64,000 bases of DNA, taken from the NCBI RefSeq assembly GCF_020164745.1, contig NZ_JAIUGV010000001.1, forward strand, positions 662,353-726,352. The letters are read 5' to 3'. Origin of the DNA: Mesorhizobium sp. ES1-4 (lineage in GTDB: Bacteria > Pseudomonadota > Alphaproteobacteria > Rhizobiales > Rhizobiaceae). A program made the translations under genes and the position numbers. This document shows positions 58,255 through 64,000 of the stretch, one piece after another (the first letter of the stretch is position 1; every line of letters starts with the position of its first letter). The notes beneath the pieces were generated by a model, which saw only the letters and a list, made by a program, of their open reading frames with translations, made no database searches and was not told where the DNA came from.

Positions 58255-59046
58255 TCAGCTGACCGACGATTGAGGGAGCACGAACGGCATGTTGCCGGCC
58301 GGCGGCACGCCGACCTTGAGCCGGCAGTCGAACACCTTCTCGATCAGATCGTCACGCAACACATCCCGCGGCGAGCCGGTCGCGGCCAGCCGGCCGCGAT
58401 GCATGACGAAGATGCGGTCGGCGAACATGGCCGTCAGATTGAGGTCGTGCAGGATCGCGACCACGCCCCCACCCCTCCTGGCGAAATCGCGGGCGATGTT
58501 CATGATGATAAGCTGGTGCTTGATGTCGAGGCTGGACACCGGCTCGTCGAGGAACAGATAGCGCGGCCCACCGTCGAGCACCGGTGCCCACACCTGGCAT
58601 AGCACGCGGGCAAGCTGGACGCGCTGCTGCTCGCCACCGGAAAGCTCCTGGTAGAAACGCCCGGCAAAGCCGTCGAGATCGACGCGCGCCAGCGCTCGCT
58701 CCGGCAGCCGCGCGTTCTCGCCGGCCAGCGCGCCCGAGCGGCCGCCGACAAGGCCTAGCCTGACGATCTCGCGCACGGTGAAGGGAAAGGACAGGGTCGT
58801 CGCCTGCGGCAGCACCGCGCGCACCATGGCGGCCTCGACCGGCTTCATCGCCGACAGTTCGCGGCCGTTGAGGACCACGCGCCCGGTATAGGCGAGGTCC
58901 CCCGACAATGCCTTGAGGAAGGTCGTCTTGCCAGATCCGTTGGGGCCGACGATGGCCGCGATTTCGCCCGGCCTGATCTCGAAATCGACGTTGGCGACAA
59001 TGCGCTTCTTGTCGATTGCCACTGAAACATCGCGCGCCTCGATCAT
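58255..59046 (-). CDS. hmuV: Haem ABC transporter ATP-binding protein
   Basis: HmuV powers haem import across the inner membrane with HmuU. The 263-residue protein has Walker A GPNGSGKTT (about 35-43), the signature LSGGEQQRVQLARVL (about 138-152), Walker B YLFLDEPVSSLD, and the switch His in AILHDLNLT. It is last in hemP-hmuSTUV, 26 bases after hmuU, and ends four bases from the convergent rirA. Confidence 0.94.
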   Translation of the reverse strand: MIEARDVSVAIDKKRIVANVDFEIRPGEIAAIVGPNGSGKTTFLKALSGDLAYTGRVVLNGRELSAMKPVEAAMVRAVLPQATTLSFPFTVREIVRLGLVGGRSGALAGENARLPERALARVDLDGFAGRFYQELSGGEQQRVQLARVLCQVWAPVLDGGPRYLFLDEPVSSLDIKHQLIIMNIARDFARRGGGVVAILHDLNLTAMFADRIFVMHRGRLAATGSPRDVLRDDLIEKVFDCRLKVGVPPAGNMPFVLPQSSVS

Positions 59047-59072
59047 GAAACACTCCTAAAGGTCGCCAAATC

Positions 59073-60170
59073 TCACAGGTCGATCACGCCGCGCTTGCGC
59101 AGCAGGATCCACAGGAAGAACGGCGCGCCGGATATCGCGGTGACGATGCCGATCGGCAGTTCGGCCGGTGCCACCATCGTGCGGGCGACCGCATCGGCCA
59201 GAAGCAGCAGCGAGGCGCCGAGCAGCGCTGAGGCAGGCAGCAGCCAGCGGTTGTCGGGACCGATCAGAAGGCGCAGCAGATGCGGCACGACGATGCCGAC
59301 GAAACCGATGCCGCCGCTCACCGCGGCGGACGCCCCGACCGCCGCCGAGACGCCGATGATCGCCGTGTATTTCAGCCGCTGCACCGGAATGCCGAGATGG
59401 CCGGCGGTCGCTTCGCCCAATGCCAGCGCATTGAGGCCGCGGGCCAGAAACGGCATCGCCGTCAGTGCCAGAACGATGACAGGCCCCACGGAAGCGATCT
59501 TGGCCCACGTCGCACCGCCCAGCGAACCCAGGGACCAGAAGGTCAGGTCACGCAACTGGCGGTCGTCGGCCACGAAGATGAGGATTCCGGTCAGCGCCAT
59601 GGCAAGGGCAGACAGGGCTATGCCGGCGAGCAGCATGGTGGCGACGGAGGTTTGCCCACCTCGCGTGGCGACCTGATAAAGCACCAATGTCGTGGCGAGG
59701 CCGCCGAAGAACGCCGCAAGCGGCAGCGCAAGCGTGCCGAGCAACGCGGCCAGCGGTGCCAGCACGGTCCCGCTGAGCACGATGACGGCCACCGCGCCAA
59801 GGCTGGAGCCGGCTGAAACCCCGATGAGTCCGGGGTCGGCCAGCGGATTGCGGAACAATCCTTGCATGACCGCCCCGGATACCGCGAGCGCCGCGCCGAC
59901 CAGCATGCCCAGGATGACGCGCGGCAGCCGGATGTCGTAGACGATCAGGCTGTCACGCGCGTTGAGCGCCGCATCGCCGGGGATGATGCCAACGAGCCAA
60001 CCGCCGATGACATTCACGGCGGATGCGTCCGACGCCCCGGATGTGAGCGAAAGCATGACGGCGATCGCCAGGCCCAGGCACAGCAAAAGGACGACGATGC
60101 GGGCGCGACCGGAACGATCACCTTCGGATGCATTCGCCTTGGCCGGGCCGGCGATCGATTGATCGACCAT
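59073..60170 (-). CDS. hmuU: Haem ABC transporter permease (FecCD/BtuC family)
   Basis: The 365-residue protein has about ten helices typical of FecCD permeases, with RLPRVILGMLVGAALAVSGA, MQGLFRNPLADPGLIGVSAG (the coupling-helix region) and GFVGIVVPHLLRLLIGPDNR. Helix count and length match BtuC-type permeases. The ATG at 60170 is preferred; a TTG at 60179 overlaps the hmuT stop (GATTGAGC). It pairs with hmuV. Confidence 0.93.
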   Translation of the reverse strand: MVDQSIAGPAKANASEGDRSGRARIVVLLLCLGLAIAVMLSLTSGASDASAVNVIGGWLVGIIPGDAALNARDSLIVYDIRLPRVILGMLVGAALAVSGAVMQGLFRNPLADPGLIGVSAGSSLGAVAVIVLSGTVLAPLAALLGTLALPLAAFFGGLATTLVLYQVATRGGQTSVATMLLAGIALSALAMALTGILIFVADDRQLRDLTFWSLGSLGGATWAKIASVGPVIVLALTAMPFLARGLNALALGEATAGHLGIPVQRLKYTAIIGVSAAVGASAAVSGGIGFVGIVVPHLLRLLIGPDNRWLLPASALLGASLLLLADAVARTMVAPAELPIGIVTAISGAPFFLWILLRKRGVIDL

Positions 60171-60175
60171 GATGC

Positions 60176-61084
60176 TCAATCCGTGACCTGTGCGCCATAA
60201 AGCGATGCGGCGAGGTCGTGGATGGCGTCGGCCGTCCTTGGCCCGAAGCCGAGCAGATAGGCGCCATCGATGCGGATCAGCTTGCGCGCGGCACCGGCTG
60301 GCGTCGAGGCGATGGATGGATTGCCGAACAATTCGTCGTCCGGGACCGGCGGCCCGGCATTGCTCATCATCAGGATCGCGTCCGGCCTGGCGGTGATGAT
60401 TGCTTCGTCGGACATCTGCTTGTAGCCGGAAAAGCCCTCGATGGCGTTGACGCCACCGGCCAGCTTGATGATGCCGTTGGCCGCGGTATCGCTACCGGCC
60501 GCCAAGATCTTGCCGCCCTGCATCGAGAGCACGAACAAGACGCGCTTGCGGTCCGTGAGCGAGGCCGTCTGCTTCTCGGCCGCCGTCAGCCTGGCGTCGA
60601 CCTCATTGACCAAGGCTTCGGCCTTGGCGTCGGCGCCGATCGCCTTGCCGACGATGCGTATCTTGTCGAGAATGCCTTCATGATCGTGCCGGTCGGGCAC
60701 CTCGATGAAGGGAATGCGGGTCTTCTTCAGCACGTCAATCGCTTCCTTGGGACCGCTGCCGTGCAACGCCAGTATGCCAGTCGGATTGACCGACAAGACG
60801 CCTTCCGGCGACAGCTGGCGCATGTATCCGACATCAGGCAGGTCGAGGGCGGCCTTTGGGTACCGGCTGGTGGAATCGCGCGCAATCAGATGTTTCTCCT
60901 CACCAAGCGCATAGACGATTTCGGTGATGGAACCGCCAATGGCCGCGACCTTGGAAGGATCGGCGAAGACCGAAACGCCTTCGGCGGCGCCGGCCGGTTG
61001 CAGTGCCGCGAAAGCCAGGGAAAGGCTGATCGTGGAACCGATCATCGATCCGCGCAGGGCCGATAGTCTCGAAGGAAAACGCAT
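60176..61084 (-). CDS. hmuT: Haem ABC transporter substrate-binding protein
   Basis: HmuT is the periplasmic haem carrier. The 302-residue protein has a signal peptide (cut after AGAA), the opening VAAIGGSITEIVYALGEEKH, and the family segment IARDSTSRYPKAALDLPDVG with YMRQLSPEGVL, where the Tyr is a haem ligand in characterised homologues. It sits between hmuS (11 bases away) and hmuU, and its stop overlaps the region of the hmuU start. Confidence 0.93.
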   Translation of the reverse strand: MRFPSRLSALRGSMIGSTISLSLAFAALQPAGAAEGVSVFADPSKVAAIGGSITEIVYALGEEKHLIARDSTSRYPKAALDLPDVGYMRQLSPEGVLSVNPTGILALHGSGPKEAIDVLKKTRIPFIEVPDRHDHEGILDKIRIVGKAIGADAKAEALVNEVDARLTAAEKQTASLTDRKRVLFVLSMQGGKILAAGSDTAANGIIKLAGGVNAIEGFSGYKQMSDEAIITARPDAILMMSNAGPPVPDDELFGNPSIASTPAGAARKLIRIDGAYLLGFGPRTADAIHDLAASLYGAQVTD

Positions 61085-61095
61085 TTCACTTTTCC

Positions 61096-62157
61096 TCAGG
61101 CTGCCGTCGGGCTTGGGATGCGCGGCAGGTTTTCGGCGAGGGAGCGCCAGTCGTCGCGCTCGCTCTCGCCTTCATGCCGCTTGCCGAAGAACTGGATGAT
61201 CATGTCGCCTTTGGCGGCATAGACCTCGAGCGAGGTGACATGGCCATCCCCGGTCGGCTTGCGCACCGCCCAGACCTCATGGATGTGATCAGCACGCAGA
61301 TGCAGATGGAAGGTCTCGTCCAGCACGTTGATCCACGGCCCCATCGGCTTGATCGACTTGACCGGGCCGGAATGAATCTGGATGCAGCCGCGGTTACCCA
61401 CAAAGCACATGATCGGCATCTCGCCGTCGGAGGCGTGATGGAACATGGCGCGCACCGCGCTATTGTCGAGTGGCCAGGCATAGTCATGGCCGACCATGCG
61501 CACCGCCTGGCGGCGGCTGAGCTTCAATGTCTTCAGCATGCCGAAGAACTGGTGCACGTCCGTCAGCCTGCTCCAGCGGTCACGCAGATCGTCCAGGCTT
61601 GCGGTCGCCGCCGCTGTGTCGCTTTCCTCATCGAGACCAGACACTGAAATATCGATCATCGGTTCCCTGTTCGATGATTCCAGTGAGGCGACCAGTTTCT
61701 GGTAGGCATAGAGGCTGGAGGCAGGACGAAGATGCACCTTGTGCACCGCCTCGCCGGCCGCATCGAAGAACTGCAGACTGCGGCGGATATCGTCGCCGTC
61801 GCGTTTCTCCACGGCGAAACCATGCGCCCAGGCTTTCGGGAATATGCGCAGGTCGATAGCCTCGCCGAGCACCATGGCATTGTGATTGCCGGTAACGACC
61901 TTGTCGTAGACGCCGATCTTTTCGTGCACGGCACTTTCATTGCGCGTCAGCGCCATCACCTCGCCGACAGCCTCGAGCCCGGTCAGAAGGTCGTTGACGC
62001 GCGGCTCGATGCGAATGACGCCATCGCCGCAATGCGCCGCAACCAGCTCGGCCTCCGAAATGCCGAGTTGGGCGGCAAGGTCACGCTCGCGAGTCTTCGG
62101 ATTCTCCGTCCGTGCCCGCCGGATTTCATGCAGTGCGGGTTTTACGCGCTGGTCCAT
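61096..62157 (-). CDS. hmuS: Haemin-degrading factor HmuS
   Basis: HmuS/HemS-type cytoplasmic proteins accept imported haem and degrade or sequester it. The 353-residue protein shows two related halves, each with an HP-like turn (GNHNAMVLGEAIDLRIFPKA; FVGNRGCIQIHSGPVKSIKP), and ends with a helical C-terminus. Length is normal. It follows hemP by 23 bases and heads the minus-strand haem operon after it. Confidence 0.93.
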   Translation of the reverse strand: MDQRVKPALHEIRRARTENPKTRERDLAAQLGISEAELVAAHCGDGVIRIEPRVNDLLTGLEAVGEVMALTRNESAVHEKIGVYDKVVTGNHNAMVLGEAIDLRIFPKAWAHGFAVEKRDGDDIRRSLQFFDAAGEAVHKVHLRPASSLYAYQKLVASLESSNREPMIDISVSGLDEESDTAAATASLDDLRDRWSRLTDVHQFFGMLKTLKLSRRQAVRMVGHDYAWPLDNSAVRAMFHHASDGEMPIMCFVGNRGCIQIHSGPVKSIKPMGPWINVLDETFHLHLRADHIHEVWAVRKPTGDGHVTSLEVYAAKGDMIIQFFGKRHEGESERDDWRSLAENLPRIPSPTAA

Positions 62158-62180
62158 GTCTTTACCCCTGATGTCTCGCC

Positions 62181-62387
62181 TTACTTGTTGAGAATGAGCT
62201 TGCCCTGGCGGGTGATCTTCAGCCGGTAGAGCGCGCCATAATGTTCGATGCCGATCTCGTGCTCGCCCTGGAACAGCGTGTTGCTGGACAGCGTTCGCAC
62301 CGCCAGAGGGATCCGGTCGAAACGCGCCGCCCCCTCATCGGAACGGCGGGCGCGATGGCGAAAATCGTTGGGATTGTGCGTGTTCAT
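62181..62387 (-). CDS. hemP: Haemin uptake protein HemP
   Basis: HemP/HmuP is a small protein needed for haem-receptor expression in several rhizobia, where it acts as an RNA- or DNA-level activator. The 68-residue protein has the family core LSSNTLFQGEHEIGIEHYGA with YRLKITRQGKLILNK at the end. The ATG at 62387 has AAGGGA nine bases upstream. It heads the minus-strand operon and is divergent from the TonB-dependent receptor. Confidence 0.9.
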   Translation of the reverse strand: MNTHNPNDFRHRARRSDEGAARFDRIPLAVRTLSSNTLFQGEHEIGIEHYGALYRLKITRQGKLILNK

Positions 62388-62451
62388 CTGGGTCGATCCC
62401 TTTCCGGTGCCGGGCATCTGGCTAGGCACTGCAAAATTGCCGATTAATTCT

Positions 62452-62466
62452 TGACTCTAGTAATCA
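62452..62466. promoter_or_regulatory. IRO box between hemP and the haem receptor
   Basis: TGACTCTAGTAATCA is another TGA-N9-TCA site. It lies in the 190-base divergent region, about 65 bases before hemP and 110 before the receptor, where RirA could repress both. Nearby AT-rich sequence (TAATCATGTTTAATAGTC) is likely the promoter. Confidence 0.65.
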
Positions 62467-62578
62467 TGTTTAATAGTCAGTGCAATACCGGACTAAATGA
62501 GTCAACATTTAAGATCCCGGATACGACCAAAAATGCCAGCAAGCCCAGGCAAGCCAGCACGGAACCTGGAGTTGGGGC

Positions 62579-63949
62579 ATGGGGTTGATGAATTCGGAAT
62601 GGCACCGCCGGTCGACGGCAAATCGTGCAGCGGCTTTGCTCGCAAGCGTGGCGGCTACCGCCTTATCCGCGCCATCAGTTAACGCACAGCAGGCGACGCA
62701 GCCAGCGGGCGAGCAGACAGATCAATCGAAGACGGCTGACCAGAACAAGGCAGTTCCGGCGGACGCGACACTGCTCGACAGGATCCTGGTGCTTAGCCGC
62801 ACCGGCGAAACGGTGATCGAATCGCTGGCATCGGCCAGCCATGTCGACCAGGAGCAACTCGCCCGGCGCATGGCGACGACGCCAAGCGAGATGCTTTTCG
62901 GTGTGCCTAGTGTCGCAGCACAGGCAGACGCCAGGCGCGTAAGCACCAGCATCAACATCCGAGGCCTGCAGGATTACGGCCGCGTCGCTGTACTCGTCGA
63001 TGGCGCGCGCCAGAATTTCCAGCGCTCCGACCACGGCACCCAGTCGACTTTCTACATCGATCCCGATCTCATCAAATCCGTCGATGTGATCCGTGGCCCG
63101 GTCGCCAACACCTATGGTTCGGGCGCCATTGGCGGCGTCGTCTTCTTCGACACCAAGGATGCGGAGGATTTCCTCAAGCCTGACGAGACCTGGGCCGGCT
63201 CCATCACCGGACGCTACGAGAGCAACGGCGAAGGTTGGACATCAAGCGCTTCCGGCGCTTATCGCATCAATGAGAACTGGGACGTGCTGGGCAACATCGT
63301 CTACCGCGATTACGACAACTACAAGGATGGCGGCGGCGATACGGCCAAGGGCACCGGTTTCGATGTGCTGAGCGCCCTGCTCAAGACCGCCATCCGGCCG
63401 ACCGAGAACAGTGAGCTGAAGCTTGGCTGGGTCGGGTCAAGCGACGGCTGGAACGAAACCAGCGCCGGTGTCTCGGTCAACGATGTCGACCTGAGGTCGA
63501 ACACCTTCACGGCCCGCTACAACATAACGGACCAAGACAAGAGCTGGCTCGATCTCCACATCAACACCTCCCACAACAGAACCAATCTCGACCTGACCAG
63601 TCTTGTGCCGCTGAGCCGCTTCGATCCGGTGACGGGTCTCCCCGTGGTGCTACCGGCAGGATCACGGTCGACATTCGATGTCGGCACGACCGGCATCGAT
63701 ATCTGGAACACGTCGCGATTCGAAACGAGCGGCATCTCGCATGAATTGACCTATGGCGGCGACTGGGTCGGCGACAGCGTGAAGACGGGCGGCGCGGCCG
63801 GCGGCGACAGTTTCTACACTCCGTCCGGCAAGCGAAATGTATCGGGCGCCTACGTCCAGGACAAACTCACCTGGGATTGGCTCGAAGTCATCGCCGGCCT
63901 GCGCTATGACAGTTACAGCCTGAAGGATTGTTTGAGAAGGATCGGGTAG
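62579..63949 (+). CDS. TonB-dependent haem/haemoglobin receptor, truncated
   Basis: These outer-membrane barrels take up haem with energy from TonB. The frame has a signal peptide (cut after VNA) and a TonB-box-like ILVLSRTGE near residue 70. The plug domain (about 75-200) carries ARRVSTSINIRGLQDYGRVA and IDPDLIKSVDVIRGPVANTY. The first barrel strands follow, including a VSGAYVQDKLTWDWLEVIAG segment. After LRYDSYSLKD the frame reads CLRRIG and stops at 456 residues, whereas the family needs about 700 or more. The break looks like an insertion or frameshift near 63930. GGAG lies seven bases before the ATG. The barrel's remainder is not in this window. Confidence 0.85.
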   Translation: MGLMNSEWHRRSTANRAAALLASVAATALSAPSVNAQQATQPAGEQTDQSKTADQNKAVPADATLLDRILVLSRTGETVIESLASASHVDQEQLARRMATTPSEMLFGVPSVAAQADARRVSTSINIRGLQDYGRVAVLVDGARQNFQRSDHGTQSTFYIDPDLIKSVDVIRGPVANTYGSGAIGGVVFFDTKDAEDFLKPDETWAGSITGRYESNGEGWTSSASGAYRINENWDVLGNIVYRDYDNYKDGGGDTAKGTGFDVLSALLKTAIRPTENSELKLGWVGSSDGWNETSAGVSVNDVDLRSNTFTARYNITDQDKSWLDLHINTSHNRTNLDLTSLVPLSRFDPVTGLPVVLPAGSRSTFDVGTTGIDIWNTSRFETSGISHELTYGGDWVGDSVKTGGAAGGDSFYTPSGKRNVSGAYVQDKLTWDWLEVIAGLRYDSYSLKDCLRRIG

Positions 63950-64000
63950 TTTGGCGGCCGGGACTGCGGCCCATCACAGCCAGCAGTCCCGGCGGCAGGC

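Noticed and set aside
63930..64000. Named insertion sequence at the right edge
   Set aside because: Only about 70 bases are visible; no transposase or recognised terminal repeat can be identified, so no family is claimed.

Overview
The window is high-GC, densely packed chromosomal DNA from an alphaproteobacterium of the order Hyphomicrobiales (Rhizobiales). The closest fit from memory is Mesorhizobium or a near relative in the Phyllobacteriaceae. Support comes from the cluster argS-SPOR protein-nagZ-scpAB-tatABC-serS-surE-pcm-LysM/M23-yajC-secD, from a RirA iron regulator next to a hemP-hmuSTUV haem operon, from ExoR and a PopZ-type (DUF2497) protein, and from short intergenic repeats familiar from rhizobial genomes. 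The species assignment is inference; no search was possible.

Layout. 1-20.1 kb is one long, mostly minus-strand core block: argS, a 1.1 kb-codon SPOR protein, nagZ, scpAB (chromosome segregation), tatABC (protein export), serS, surE, pcm, a degenerate LysM/M23 lipoprotein, a GTPase-less elongation factor G fragment, then yajC and secD running off the left edge. A DUF815 ATPase sits on the plus strand. 20-26 kb holds dgt, erpA, a VOC protein, xthA, a small secreted protein, exoR-ilvD and a FadL-type porin. 26.5-33.1 kb is valS, popZ-like, tolC, a second pcm-like gene and tRNA-Cys. 33.3-36.7 kb has small unknown proteins, tRNA-Asn, a cupin, cutC and an acetyltransferase.

36.6-39.9 kb looks accessory: an OFA-family MFS transporter with a 38-residue companion protein, and debris of two acyltransferase genes, one of them frameshifted. 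40-47.2 kb pairs a form II CO-dehydrogenase-like operon (coxS-coxL-coxM order) with a divergent FIST sensor, a hybrid histidine kinase and a LuxR response regulator. That trio resembles the NosP/NahK/ErbR set of pseudomonads. 47.4-57.5 kb is metabolic and transport: a gentisate-type hydrolase/isomerase pair, a zinc alcohol dehydrogenase, a DMT exporter with a divergent MocR regulator, a LysR regulator divergent from a DHA2 exporter, MaoC, phasin and DUF445.

57.8-64 kb is the iron/haem locus: rirA, hmuV, hmuU, hmuT, hmuS, hemP and a divergent TonB-dependent receptor. TGA-N9-TCA (IRO) boxes lie upstream of rirA and between hemP and the receptor. The receptor's reading frame is lost about 70 bases before the window ends, so the outer-membrane part of this system is probably broken in this strain.

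No CRISPR array, complete insertion sequence, prophage or riboswitch was seen. The most interesting observations are the FIST/kinase/regulator trio beside the CO-dehydrogenase-like operon, the orphan EF-G domain III-V gene, the 38-residue transporter companion, and the interrupted haem receptor.
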